NCBI GenBank assembly: GCA_017303675.1
Contig: JAFLBX010000001.1
Span: 1,065,970 to 1,129,969 of the forward strand
Length of the DNA stretch: 64,000 nucleotides
From: Ignavibacteria bacterium
Lineage (GTDB): Bacteria; Bacteroidota; Ignavibacteria; Tepidaquicellales; OLB5
Reading direction: 5' to 3'
A program made the position numbers and the translations under genes. Of the stretch, positions 51,654-60,862 are shown in pieces. Each line of letters begins with the position of its first letter. Within the stretch, counting starts at the first letter, position 1. The notes beneath the pieces were generated by a model. The model was not told the DNA's origin and ran no database searches. It worked only from the letters and a program-made list of their open reading frames with translations.

Positions 51654-54600
51654 ATGATATCGCGCTTATTTGAAGAATTAAAGAAACGAATAGTATTCCT
51701 TGACGGTCCACGCGGAACGATGATACAGAAACGTATGCTCAGCGAAGCTGATTTCAGGGGAGAAAGATTCAAAAACCATCCTTACGACCTGAAAGGAAAC
51801 AACGATATTTTAAATATCACACAGCAGAAGGTAATTTCTGAAATTTACGAAGAATATCTTGATGCAGGTAGTGATATCGTCGGGACAAATACGTTCAATT
51901 CCACTTCAATATCACAGGGCGACTATCATACAGAAGATTATGTTTATGAAATAAATTTTGAATCAGCAAAGCTGGCAAGAATTGCCGCTGATAAATTTAC
52001 AGCTAAAACACCGGATAAACCCCGCTTTGTTGCGGGCGCTATCGGTCCAATGAATAAAACCCTTTCACTCTCACCGGATGTAAACGATCCCGGCTTCAGA
52101 GCAGTAACGTTTGACCAGATCAGGGAATCATACCTTGAGCAGGTAAGAGGATTAATTGATGGCGGCGTAGATATTCTGCTGGTTGAAACAGTGTTTGATA
52201 CCCTTAACTGCAAAGCGGCGCTGTTTGCAATAAATGAGTATTTCGATAAGATAGGCAGGAAACTGCCTGTTATGGTATCAGGTACCATTACAGATCTTAG
52301 CGGCAGAACACTTTCGGGTCAAACCGTTGAAGCGTTCTGGAATTCTATTAGTCATGCGGGCTTAATGAGTGTGGGCCTAAACTGCTCGCTTGGGGCAAAG
52401 GAAATGCGTCCTTATATAGAGGAGCTATCTGAGAAGGCAAATGTTTACTTAAGCGCATATCCCAATGCAGGATTGCCAAATGAATTTGGCGAGTACGATG
52501 AGCTTCCCAAAGAAACAGCGGAGCTTTTGCTGGATTTTGCGAAAAGCGGATTTTTGAATCTCGTTGGCGGCTGCTGCGGAACAACACCTGATCATATCAG
52601 ACAAATCACCACTTTATTAAAAGATATTCCTCCCAGGAAAATTCCTGAGATACATCCATATTTAAGGCTTAGCGGACTTGAAGCGCTGAACGTTACACCG
52701 CAGACAAATTTTGTAAATATAGGTGAGCGTACCAACATAACAGGCTCGGCTAAATTCGCAAAGCTTATACGCGAAGAAAATTACGAGGAAGCTTTAAGTG
52801 TAGCCCTGCAGCAGGTTGAAAGCGGCGCGCAGGTCATAGATATCAACATGGATGAAGGTATGATAGACGGCGTAGCAGCAATGGAAAAATTCCTGAAGCT
52901 TGTTGCCGTGGAGCCTGATATAGCAAAAGTACCTGTAATGCTTGATTCATCCAAATGGGAGATCATCGAAGCAGGCTTAAAATGCCTGCAGGGCAAAGGT
53001 ATAGTAAACTCGATAAGCTTAAAAGAAGGCGAAGCAAAGTTCATAGAGCATGCCCGTAAAGTAAAGCTCTACGGCGCTGCTGTAATAATAATGGCTTTTG
53101 ATGAGAACGGGCAGGCAGATAGCTACGAAAGAAGAATTGCCATCTGCAAAAGATGTTATGATATATTGACCAAACAGGTTGGATTTCCGCCGCAGGATAT
53201 TATTTTTGATCCAAACATACTCACTGTTGCAACGGGAATTGACGAGCATAATAATTACGCTGTTGATTACATCAACGCGACGCGATGGATAAAGGAAAAC
53301 CTTCCTCTTGCGAAGGTTAGCGGGGGAGTAAGCAATATTTCGTTTTCATTCCGCGGCAACAATGTTGTAAGAGAAGCGATGCACTCGGCTTTTCTTTATC
53401 ATGCTATTAAAGCGGGAATGGATATGGGAATTGTAAACGCCGGTATGATAGAAGTGTATGATGAAATTCCCAAAGACCTGCTTGAAAAAGTTGAAGATGT
53501 TCTGCTTAACCGAAAAGCAGATGCTACTGAAAGGCTTGTTGAATTTGCTGAATCAGTAAAGGCAAAAGGGAAAGTAATTGAACAGGATAACAATTGGCGG
53601 GAGCAGCCTGTTGAAGAACGGTTAAAACATGCGTTAATTAAAGGTATCACAGAATATATTGAAGCAGATACCGAAGAAGCGCGCCAAAAATACCCTGCAC
53701 CTCTTGATGTTATTGAAGGTCCGCTGATGGATGGTATGAATGTTGTCGGCGATCTTTTCGGTTCGGGCAAGATGTTCCTTCCGCAGGTTGTTAAAAGCGC
53801 GAGGGTAATGAAAAAATCTGTGGCATACTTAACTCCGTATATCGAAGCGGCTAAAGCCGCAGGCGCATCAAGCATCAATGGCAGGATACTGCTTGCCACT
53901 GTAAAAGGCGATGTGCATGATATAGGTAAAAATATTGTAGGCGTTGTGCTTGGATGCAATAACTATGAAGTGATAGACCTGGGTGTGATGGTTCCCGCAG
54001 AAAAAATTCTGCAGACGGCAAAAGAAAAGAATGTTGATATTATAGGGCTGAGCGGATTAATTACGCCATCACTTGATGAAATGGTGCATGTTGCCAAAGA
54101 AATGGAGCGCCAGGGATTTTCAGTTCCGCTGTTGATTGGCGGCGCAACTACTTCCAAGATACACGCTGCTGTTAAGATAGCGCCCAATTATTCCAATCCA
54201 ACCGTTCACGTGCTTGATGCATCAAGGAGTGTAACTGTAGCCGGAAGCCTGATGAACAAAGATAACCGCGATGGTTTTATAGGCTCAGTTAAGCAGGAAT
54301 ATGAGCGCATGAGGATGTCACACAAAGGCAGAAAAGATAATAAAAAATTCCTGAAAATTAATGAAGCCCGTGAAAAAGGATTAAAGATCAACTGGGCTGA
54401 AACAAAGATCACTAAGCCGGCATTTACAGGCAATAAAGTATTTGAAGATTTTCCATTGGATAAGATCCGCGAAAAAATTGACTGGACCCCGTTCTTTTTA
54501 ACATGGGAGCTGAAAGGCAAATACCCTACAATTTTTGATGATAAAAATTACGGTAGTGAAGCGAAGAAAATCTATGATGATGCAAACAAGCTTCTTGATG

Positions 54601-55349
54601 ATATCATAGCAAACAAATGGCTGAAAGCTAAAGCAGTGATAGGGCTATATCCCGCTAATTCAGTTGGGGATGATATTGAGCTTTATTTAAACGATAAGAG
54701 AAAAGAAATTGCGGCTACTCTGCACACCCTGAGACAGCAGGCGGAAAAAACGAATAACGATCCGTATTATGCTTTAAGTGACCTTGTAGCGCCTAAAGAA
54801 TCCGGCGCAAATGATTACATTGGCTGCTTTGCGGTAACAACGGGCATTGGAATTGAAGCAGTGCTCGAAAAATTCGCGAAAGAGCACGATGATTACAACA
54901 GCATTATGACCAAGGCTATTGCCGACAGGCTAGCCGAAGCATTCGCTGAGCTGATGCATGAGCTGGTGCGAAAGGAATTCTGGGGTTATGCCAAGAATGA
55001 AAACCTGAGCATTGAAGATATTATTGCCGAAAAGTATCACGGCATCAGGCCTGCACCGGGTTACCCCGCACAGCCTGACCACACAGAAAAACAATTGATA
55101 TTTGACCTGCTTGAAGCCGAAGAGAAAACGGGTATTAAACTCACCGAAAGCTTCGCTATGTATCCGGCATCATCAGTCAGCGGGTTGTATTTTTCGCATC
55201 CGGAGTCAAAATACTTTAATGTGGGCAAAATATCCCGTGACCAGATCGAAGAATACGCCCAAAGGAAAAATATGCCTGTAGAAGAAATTGAAAGATGGCT
55301 GGCTCCGATATTGGGGTATGAGAGAACTGAAAAAGAATCAGTTGGATAA
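51654..55349 (+). CDS. metH: Cobalamin-dependent methionine synthase
   Basis: 1231 residues, the full four-module enzyme. The homocysteine domain has zinc Cys244 (GLNCSLGA) and Cys307-308 ([10 protein letters not shown]). The folate domain opens [14 protein letters not shown]. The B12 domain has [13 protein letters not shown] with the axial His755. The C-terminal reactivation domain has [12 protein letters not shown], the S-adenosylmethionine site. It methylates homocysteine from methyl-tetrahydrofolate in the cytosol. The gene is ten bases after the candidate B12 carrier, and a Bfd-like [2Fe-2S] protein follows after five bases. The complete activation domain means the enzyme needs an electron donor. 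Confidence 0.97.
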   Translation: MISRLFEELKKRIVFLDGPRGTMIQKRMLSEADFRGERFKNHPYDLKGNNDILNITQQKVISEIYEEYLDAGSDIVGTNTFNSTSISQGDYHTEDYVYEINFESAKLARIAADKFTAKTPDKPRFVAGAIGPMNKTLSLSPDVNDPGFRAVTFDQIRESYLEQVRGLIDGGVDILLVETVFDTLNCKAALFAINEYFDKIGRKLPVMVSGTITDLSGRTLSGQTVEAFWNSISHAGLMSVGLNCSLGAKEMRPYIEELSEKANVYLSAYPNAGLPNEFGEYDELPKETAELLLDFAKSGFLNLVGGCCGTTPDHIRQITTLLKDIPPRKIPEIHPYLRLSGLEALNVTPQTNFVNIGERTNITGSAKFAKLIREENYEEALSVALQQVESGAQVIDINMDEGMIDGVAAMEKFLKLVAVEPDIAKVPVMLDSSKWEIIEAGLKCLQGKGIVNSISLKEGEAKFIEHARKVKLYGAAVIIMAFDENGQADSYERRIAICKRCYDILTKQVGFPPQDIIFDPNILTVATGIDEHNNYAVDYINATRWIKENLPLAKVSGGVSNISFSFRGNNVVREAMHSAFLYHAIKAGMDMGIVNAGMIEVYDEIPKDLLEKVEDVLLNRKADATERLVEFAESVKAKGKVIEQDNNWREQPVEERLKHALIKGITEYIEADTEEARQKYPAPLDVIEGPLMDGMNVVGDLFGSGKMFLPQVVKSARVMKKSVAYLTPYIEAAKAAGASSINGRILLATVKGDVHDIGKNIVGVVLGCNNYEVIDLGVMVPAEKILQTAKEKNVDIIGLSGLITPSLDEMVHVAKEMERQGFSVPLLIGGATTSKIHAAVKIAPNYSNPTVHVLDASRSVTVAGSLMNKDNRDGFIGSVKQEYERMRMSHKGRKDNKKFLKINEAREKGLKINWAETKITKPAFTGNKVFEDFPLDKIREKIDWTPFFLTWELKGKYPTIFDDKNYGSEAKKIYDDANKLLDDIIANKWLKAKAVIGLYPANSVGDDIELYLNDKRKEIAATLHTLRQQAEKTNNDPYYALSDLVAPKESGANDYIGCFAVTTGIGIEAVLEKFAKEHDDYNSIMTKAIADRLAEAFAELMHELVRKEFWGYAKNENLSIEDIIAEKYHGIRPAPGYPAQPDHTEKQLIFDLLEAEEKTGIKLTESFAMYPASSVSGLYFSHPESKYFNVGKISRDQIEEYAQRKNMPVEEIERWLAPILGYERTEKESVG

Positions 55350-55354
55350 GCTTT

Positions 55355-55546
55355 ATGGTCACCAAATGTGTATGTTCCGATGTATTGTTTTCTGATATGA
55401 AAAAGACTGCAGATAAGTATGGTCTAAAGAGTATCAATGAACTTAAAGAATATATAGAATTCGGCAATAATTGCCAGTTTTGCCACCCCTACATTGAATT
55501 AATGTTTAAAACAGGTGAAACTGAGTTTGAACCTGTAATTGAATAA
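55355..55546 (+). CDS. Bfd-like [2Fe-2S] protein
   Basis: 63 residues. Four Cys have the bacterioferritin-associated ferredoxin spacing C-x-C-x32-C-x2-C (Cys5, 7, 40, 43): TKCVCSDVLF at the start and EFGNNCQFCHPYI near the end, matching the E. coli Bfd pattern IPVGNQCGKC. It therefore should hold a [2Fe-2S] cluster. The start is five bases past the metH stop. There is no bacterioferritin nearby. A role in electron supply for MetH reactivation, normally done by flavodoxin, is suggested by position only. An overlapping minus-strand open frame is a shadow. Confidence 0.85.
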   Translation: MVTKCVCSDVLFSDMKKTADKYGLKSINELKEYIEFGNNCQFCHPYIELMFKTGETEFEPVIE

Positions 55547-55575
55547 ATTTTCCTTCCTTCAAAAGAGGTGATTAA

Positions 55576-56109
55576 TTGAATAAAATTATTGCGGTTGTTG
55601 GTATGTGCGGCTCAGGCAAAAGCGAAGCGGTGAAATTCTTTGTTGATAGCGGCTACAAGCGTGTTTACTTTGGCGAAGTAGTTATGAATGAAATGAAAAG
55701 GCTGGGACTTGAAGTGAACGAAGCCAATGAACGCGCAACAAGGGAAAATCTGCGAAAGGAATTCGGAATGGGCGCAATGGCAGTGAAGTCACTGCCTGTA
55801 ATTGAAGAGTTTATGAAGCACAGTAATGTTGTCATCGAAAGCCTTTATTCATGGGAAGAGTTTAAGATATTAAAAGATAAGTTCGGTGAAGCATTTAAGC
55901 TGATCACAATTTATACTACTAAGGATCTGCGTTATGAAAGGCTGCTTAAAAGACCCTTCAGACCGCTGACTTATGAGGAGTCAAAAAGCCGTGATATAAG
56001 TGAGATAGAGAAGCTTGATAAAGGCGGTCCGATTGCATACACTGATTACCTTATAATTAATGACGGCTCGCTGGAAGAGATGAATGAAGAATTGAAGAAA
56101 TATGTTTGA
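55576..56109 (+). CDS. P-loop kinase-like ATPase (archaeal UPF0200-like)
   Basis: 177 residues from a TTG start with AAGAGGTG seven bases upstream, a strong Shine-Dalgarno sequence. The P-loop is GMCGSGKSEAVKFF (residues 9-22). The sequence then has RVYFGEVVMNEMKRLGLEVNEANER and ENLRKEFGMGAMAVKSLP, and a lid region RYERLLKRPFRPLTYEESKSRD. This resembles the archaeal UPF0200 family and more distantly dephospho-CoA and nucleoside kinases. The substrate is unknown. The next gene is a dCMP deaminase, so a nucleotide substrate is a reasonable guess. Archaeal-like sequence may point to an old transfer. Confidence 0.75.
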   Translation: MNKIIAVVGMCGSGKSEAVKFFVDSGYKRVYFGEVVMNEMKRLGLEVNEANERATRENLRKEFGMGAMAVKSLPVIEEFMKHSNVVIESLYSWEEFKILKDKFGEAFKLITIYTTKDLRYERLLKRPFRPLTYEESKSRDISEIEKLDKGGPIAYTDYLIINDGSLEEMNEELKKYV

Positions 56110-56136
56110 CTCAAGTTTAAAATTTCAATTAATAAA

Positions 56137-56213
56137 GATTCCTGCTTTCGCAGGAATGACAATGTAGAAGTATAGATTCCCGCTTTCTCCCAGAAGGGTG
56201 AACAGGGAATGAC
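56137..56213. repeat. Two ATTCC...GGAATGAC hairpin repeats between the kinase and deaminase genes
   Basis: Copy 1 is ATTCCTGC / GCAGGAAT (56138-56145 and 56150-56157). Copy 2 starts ATTCCC (56176-56181) and ends GGGAAT (56205-56210) with a longer middle. Both end with GAC. The 110-base gap is otherwise the longest inside the B12 operon and has no gene. Confidence 0.7.
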
Positions 56214-56219
56214 AGAAGA

Positions 56220-56708
56220 ATGAAAAGAAAAGATTACATTTCGTGGGATGAGTATTTTATGGGAATTGCATTGCTTTCAGCAAAGCGGAGCAAGGATCCC
56301 AGCACACAGGTCGGCGCATGTATTGTGAACCAGTACAACAAAATTGTGGGTATCGGTTACAATGGGTTCCCCATAGGCTGTGATGATGACCAGCTACCAT
56401 GGGGCAAAACTGCGGAAGATAACAATGAAACCAAATATCCATACGTTGTGCATGCCGAAGCCAATGCGATACTTAATTCTACCAAAGACCTGCATGGCTC
56501 AAGAGTTTATGTTGCGTTATTCCCATGCAATGAATGTACAAAACTTATAATTCAATCAGGCATAAAAGAAATTATATACCTTTCAGATAAATATAAAGAT
56601 ACCGATAGTGTAAAGGCATCAAAGAAAATGCTGGATATGGCTAAGGTTACATACAGGCAGTTAGACCTGGGTGACCATAAGATCGAAATTGATTTTAAGA
56701 TAGGTTAG
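56220..56708 (+). CDS. dCMP deaminase (ComEB-like)
   Basis: 162 residues. The zinc site has HAEANAIL (His78, catalytic Glu80) and FPCNECTK (Cys103, Cys106). The opening [28 protein letters not shown] is typical of deoxycytidylate deaminases. It converts dCMP to dUMP, feeding dTMP synthesis, in the cytosol. The following cobalamin adenosyltransferase begins ten bases after the stop, so it is cotranscribed with B12 genes; the metabolic link may be folate/one-carbon flux through thymidylate synthase and MetH, which is inference. Confidence 0.92.
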   Translation: MKRKDYISWDEYFMGIALLSAKRSKDPSTQVGACIVNQYNKIVGIGYNGFPIGCDDDQLPWGKTAEDNNETKYPYVVHAEANAILNSTKDLHGSRVYVALFPCNECTKLIIQSGIKEIIYLSDKYKDTDSVKASKKMLDMAKVTYRQLDLGDHKIEIDFKIG

Positions 56709-56718
56709 CATTCCGGTT

Positions 56719-57387
56719 ATGGATAAGAAGAAAGTCACACTGGAAGAAGCAAAAAAGGCAGGGGGCAAAAGGTACCGCGAAAAGGTACAGAAAGTGCTTG
56801 CTGAATACGAACAATTACCCGACGAAGAAAAACACCAGTCGCATTTATATTACGGATACGGCAAAGGCAAAACCACGGCAGCTATGGGGCTCGCTTTCCG
56901 CGCCCTTGGCGCAGGTATGAGAGTTGCAATTGTTGAGTTCGATAAAGGCCACGACCAGGCCAAAGAGCATTACTTTGAGCGCAGGATATTCTTTAAGCTC
57001 AAAGAGCTGGGCTATCCCGTTGAGCTCCACTCAAGCGGCTGCGAAAGAATGAATGAGGACGGTACTTTCCGTTTTAAGAATGCCGAAGAGGATTTTGAGG
57101 AGGCAAAGAGGGCATTAGCCATTGTTCGTGACCTGATAGTAAACGGTAAACAAAATGTACTTGTGCTTGATGAGTTTGTAGCTGCGGCAAATTATCATTT
57201 AATAGAAGAAAAGGATGTATTTGATATACTTGAGCTGTATGATAAAAACCGAAGGTTTGAGCTTGTTATGACCGGGCACAAGTTATTTGAGGGGCTTGAA
57301 GAAAGGGTTGATCTTATCACAGAAAACAGGAAAGTAAAACATTATTTTGATAAAGGAATACAGGCGAGAAAAGGAATAGAATACTAA
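56719..57387 (+). CDS. cobA: Cob(I)yrinic acid a,c-diamide adenosyltransferase (CobA/BtuR type)
   Basis: 222 residues. The P-loop is GYGKGKTT (residues 46-53), followed by RALGAGMRVAIVEFDKG, and the Walker B-like VLVLDEFVAAANY. The end, ELVMTGHKLFEGLEERVDLITE, is typical. This enzyme attaches the 5'-deoxyadenosyl group to cob(I)alamin and cobinamide, making coenzyme B12 after uptake. A basic N-terminal extension of about 40 residues precedes the domain, as in many CobA proteins. With no corrin-ring genes nearby, the operon seems to salvage, not build, B12. Confidence 0.93.
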   Translation: MDKKKVTLEEAKKAGGKRYREKVQKVLAEYEQLPDEEKHQSHLYYGYGKGKTTAAMGLAFRALGAGMRVAIVEFDKGHDQAKEHYFERRIFFKLKELGYPVELHSSGCERMNEDGTFRFKNAEEDFEEAKRALAIVRDLIVNGKQNVLVLDEFVAAANYHLIEEKDVFDILELYDKNRRFELVMTGHKLFEGLEERVDLITENRKVKHYFDKGIQARKGIEY

Positions 57388-57420
57388 AAGCAGAAGGCAG
57401 AAATAAAAAGGCAAAAAAAT
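57385..57420. repeat. Short AAGGCAGAA-type repeat remnant
   Basis: AAAAGCAGAAGGCAGAAATA followed by AAAAGGCAAAAA closely resembles the in-frame insert at 24677-24710 inside a T9SS sorting domain. Its position, just after the adenosyltransferase stop, shows the same unit also in intergenic DNA. Confidence 0.5.
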
Positions 57421-57451
57421 AAATCAAGTGAATAACATAAATCTTATCATT

Positions 57452-58504
57452 ATGAAAATACATAAATTCACACTCATTTTAACAATTTTAATCCTTTCGA
57501 TAATATTTAATGCATGTAATGATTCAAACGGTCCTACTGTAAATAATAATGGAGGAAACTCCTTAGCAGGGGCGTATATACTTTATTACACTCCTGCCAC
57601 AAGTACAGATTATGCATATTATGATGCCGTTAAGGATTCAGTAACGGATTTTGTGTTTACTTCAAATAATCCGGGAGTGAAGCTTAATGTAAATCCGGGT
57701 GAAATGAAGATGAATTCAGACAGGAAGCTTTATTTCACAACGCTTGGCATACCGGGAAACAACGGTACGATATATAAGATAGATCCATTCAGCAATAATA
57801 TTGAAGATTCGTTAAGATTTGGTAATTCTCCTGATGGATTTGCTATCAATAACAACAGGATAGTCGTAGGTAATTCCGGAAGTACAAATGTTACTGTGCT
57901 TGATCTGGATTTTAATATTATAAAAGATACAATTGAAGTAGGCAGCAATCCCGCAAATGTTATATACGGCTTCAATAAATACATTGTTACCCGGAATACA
58001 TTAAATAATGAAAGATCTGCAGCATTTGTAGATGAAATAAATTACTCAGTAACTAAATTATTCTATCCGGCAGTGCCTTCAAACGCAATATACAATGTAA
58101 ACGGAATTTTCATTTCAACAAATAATAACAGGAATATTTACAGAGTAGATCCAGGTTCACTTACCACCACAGATTCTTTTCCTTTACCCACAATGTTTGC
58201 CGGAATCAGTGAACTTATATTAAAAACCCAAAACAGCTTTTATTCAATTGCCGATAACAGGGAAATTTGGCTTGTAAAGGCAGAATCAGGAACGCTGACT
58301 TTTACAAGGATCATGGAAGCGGTATCGGATCTATTTATCAGAACTGCCGCTTTTGAATCTGCTGCAAATGAGTTATATTTTACCAGTGAATCATTTACAG
58401 GAGGTAACACTCTTTATATTTTAAACGGAGAAAGCGGTATTGTAAAGCGGATAAAATCTTTCGCAGGCAATAACACCAAAAGTATTATCTTCAGGTATTT
58501 TTAG
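57452..58504 (+). CDS. Second BtuG-like beta-propeller lipoprotein
   Basis: 350 residues from the ATG at 57452, preferred over a GTG at 57428 because it places a lipoprotein signal (MKIHKFTLILTILILSII-FNAC) correctly at the start. The propeller blades match the first BtuG-like gene: LAGAYILYYTPATSTDYAYYD, GNNGTIYKIDPFSNNIEDSL, GFAINNNRIVVGNSGSTNVTVLD, ANVIYGFNKYIVTRNTL, and so on. It lacks the acidic surface-export cluster after Cys. It closes the B12 run; its last bases overlap the convergent PAP2 gene by 14. A role in B12 binding is plausible but it could capture another corrinoid. Confidence 0.78.
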   Translation: MKIHKFTLILTILILSIIFNACNDSNGPTVNNNGGNSLAGAYILYYTPATSTDYAYYDAVKDSVTDFVFTSNNPGVKLNVNPGEMKMNSDRKLYFTTLGIPGNNGTIYKIDPFSNNIEDSLRFGNSPDGFAINNNRIVVGNSGSTNVTVLDLDFNIIKDTIEVGSNPANVIYGFNKYIVTRNTLNNERSAAFVDEINYSVTKLFYPAVPSNAIYNVNGIFISTNNNRNIYRVDPGSLTTTDSFPLPTMFAGISELILKTQNSFYSIADNREIWLVKAESGTLTFTRIMEAVSDLFIRTAAFESAANELYFTSESFTGGNTLYILNGESGIVKRIKSFAGNNTKSIIFRYF

Positions 58505-59393
58505 AGGTTAGTATATCCTTATTGCGGTATACGATCATTCCGGTGATTATTGTAATAACGCACATTATCAATCCGCCCGCTATATCTACCACATAATGAT
58601 ACCTTAAATATATTGTAGCCGCTACCATACATAAAAAATACGGCAGGTAGAAGTAAAATGACTTCGATTTAAATTTCCACGAAAGATACATTATAAGAAA
58701 CGCCGTGATAGTATGCAGGCTTGGCATTGCATCACGCTGAACAAAATCCTGCGGATTCGGAACACCGGGTGGAATAGACTCTCCCATATTAAGAAATGCC
58801 CTTATTGGTTCAGTTAATAATATACCCGGCATTTCAGTACTTATGGCGTAAAAATCATGCAGATGAAATCTGGGACCGTTTGCCGGAAACAGCAAATAAA
58901 GTATATAGCTTGTAAAAAAACTGAAGAATAAAATAAATATTGTATACTTGAATTCCTTAAACCTGTTCCATAAGTATAGCTCAAGCCCGAATACAACTAT
59001 CATTGGATAGTAGTAAACATAAACTATCTGAAGGAATTCGGTCAAATAGGGATTTTCAAATCGGTACGCCCACTGGGTTGGATTTACCCCAAATAGCGAG
59101 AAATCAAGCCTCATGAACACCGGGTCCCAATCCATTGGCTTAAGCGCATATCCAATAATATACACCTGCTTAAAAATGAAGAGAATTGCCGCGACACCGT
59201 ACCAGTATCTTAACAGCTTTAATGGTGAAGAGTTGCTTAATCTGCTCTCACCGTATTTTTCTGCAAGGAGCTCATACTTTGTTACAATTTTGTAAATGCC
59301 CCAAACCAAAAATAAATTCACAGAAGCAAGAACCAGCCAGTAACCTATCTTAAAATTGAAATAAAAATAGATAAGGCTAAGCACTAACAGCAT
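58491..59393 (-). CDS. PAP2-type phosphatase/phosphotransferase, membrane
   Basis: 300 residues with about seven membrane segments. The active-site parts are SLHT (His227) and RYHYVVD (His266, Asp270), as in PAP2_3/inositolphosphotransferase-like enzymes that act on phospholipid head groups; the usual first KxxxxxxRP motif is not evident. The ATG at 59393 is the first standard start, but the frame stays open upstream to a TAA near 59451 and adds KKYTKYLSPADIVTQA, which looks like a real N-terminus, so a rare start or longer protein is possible. Third gene of the minus-strand run tsaD, mgtE, PAP2. Confidence 0.78.
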   Translation of the reverse strand: MLLVLSLIYFYFNFKIGYWLVLASVNLFLVWGIYKIVTKYELLAEKYGESRLSNSSPLKLLRYWYGVAAILFIFKQVYIIGYALKPMDWDPVFMRLDFSLFGVNPTQWAYRFENPYLTEFLQIVYVYYYPMIVVFGLELYLWNRFKEFKYTIFILFFSFFTSYILYLLFPANGPRFHLHDFYAISTEMPGILLTEPIRAFLNMGESIPPGVPNPQDFVQRDAMPSLHTITAFLIMYLSWKFKSKSFYFYLPYFLCMVAATIYLRYHYVVDIAGGLIMCVITIITGMIVYRNKDILTSKNT

Positions 59394-59461
59394 TGCCTGT
59401 GTTACTATATCAGCGGGTGAAAGATATTTTGTATATTTTTTAATAAGCTGTTACCGGTTAA

Positions 59462-60847
59462 TTAAAGCAGCCATTTTAGTGAAAGTGTTGCAAGAGTAAG
59501 AAAGACTGTTATTCCCACAACATCCTGGAACGCGGTTTCAAATGGTCCCACAGTAATTGCCGGATCAAAACCCAGCCTTTTAGAAAGCAGGGGAGTAGTA
59601 GTGCCTACAAAGGCTGAGATATTTATGGATATACACATTGAAATACCCACAACAAGCCCGAAAATTACCTTGCCAAACCAGAATGCGCCGATCAATCCGA
59701 TAATAACACCGCAAATTGTGCCTATAATTAAGCTTATCTGCAGCGAGCGTTTTACCGGTTCAGTCCACCGGGTGAGCGATATTCCGCCCGTAGAAAGCGC
59801 TCTTACTGTCATAGCCGAAGCCTGAAGTCCGGTATTGCCGGAAATAGCCGAAATAATAGGCATAAATGATGTGAGCAGCAAAACTTTAGCAAGTGTTTCA
59901 TCATAATAATTTATTACAACACCTGCCAAAAACTGAATTCCCAGTGTAATAAGCACCCACGGAAGGCGGAGCCATGCTATCTGGAACGGTGATTTGCTGG
60001 CAAGCTCTTCAGCATCAGAACCTACGATCTTAGCAACATCTTCTGTGAATTCTTCTTCCATGATCTCGGCAATATCATCAAATGAAATTTTGCCGACTAC
60101 TCTGTGAGATTTATCTATAACAGGAACTGATACAAGATCATATTTTCTCATTACAGCAGCTACTTCTTCCCTGTCGGTATCAACATCAACTGAGATCACT
60201 TCGTCAGACATTATATCAGCCATTATAACAGAAGGGGTGTTTAAAGCAACAATTATCTTTTTTAATGATACTATTCCCTGGAGCTTTCCGTCTGAATCAG
60301 TTACCCACACATGATACAGGTGTTCATTATCGGGCGCTTCTTCACGGATTATTTCAACAGCGCGGTTAATGGAATCAGCGGCATTAACAGTCACAAACTC
60401 CTTCTGCATAATACCGCCTGCGGTATGCTCATGGTAATTTAAGAGCTCTTTTACTTCGCTGGAATCTTCAGCTTCCATTTGACCCAGCACATCTTCGGCT
60501 TTTTCATCTTCAAGATCGCCGATAATATCTGTTGCGTCATCGGAATCCATCTCGCCGACAATTTCACTGATCTCTCCGCTGGAAAGATGCTCCAATATAA
60601 ATTCCCTGATATGGTCGCCAAGCTCCAGTATAACTTCTGCCTGGATCTCATCACTTAAGAGCTTGAACAGCCTTAAGCCTTCATTTTCTTCCAGGTTATC
60701 AATTATCAGTGCAATATCTGCCGGATAAATATCTGCAAGAATATTCCTGAGCAGAACATCTGAGCCGCTTTCAATAAGCTCAGAAATATCACTTAGAAGC
60801 TGCTCGTCAACTTCTATTACTGCTCTGTGTTGTTTTTTATCAGGCAT
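59462..60847 (-). CDS. mgtE: Magnesium transporter MgtE
   Basis: 461 residues, normal length. The N-terminal helical domain (about 1-135) has ILADIYPADIALIIDNL and ELLNYHEHTAGGIM. Two CBS domains follow (about 140-200 and 205-265, with VWVTDSDGKLQGIVSLKKI and ADIMSDEVISVDVDTDREEV), then five membrane helices (about 285-461) with SFMPIISAISGNTGLQASAMTVRALSTG, the ion-selective pore region. The channel is closed by Mg2+ bound between N and CBS domains. It lies 15 bases after tsaD on the same strand. Confidence 0.95.
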   Translation of the reverse strand: MPDKKQHRAVIEVDEQLLSDISELIESGSDVLLRNILADIYPADIALIIDNLEENEGLRLFKLLSDEIQAEVILELGDHIREFILEHLSSGEISEIVGEMDSDDATDIIGDLEDEKAEDVLGQMEAEDSSEVKELLNYHEHTAGGIMQKEFVTVNAADSINRAVEIIREEAPDNEHLYHVWVTDSDGKLQGIVSLKKIIVALNTPSVIMADIMSDEVISVDVDTDREEVAAVMRKYDLVSVPVIDKSHRVVGKISFDDIAEIMEEEFTEDVAKIVGSDAEELASKSPFQIAWLRLPWVLITLGIQFLAGVVINYYDETLAKVLLLTSFMPIISAISGNTGLQASAMTVRALSTGGISLTRWTEPVKRSLQISLIIGTICGVIIGLIGAFWFGKVIFGLVVGISMCISINISAFVGTTTPLLSKRLGFDPAITVGPFETAFQDVVGITVFLTLATLSLKWLL

Positions 60848-60862
60848 TTTTATGCTTAATTG

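Noticed and set aside
53399-53959. Minus-strand open frame of 186 codons inside metH
   Set aside because: metH is complete and conserved through this part; the antisense frame has shadow composition.
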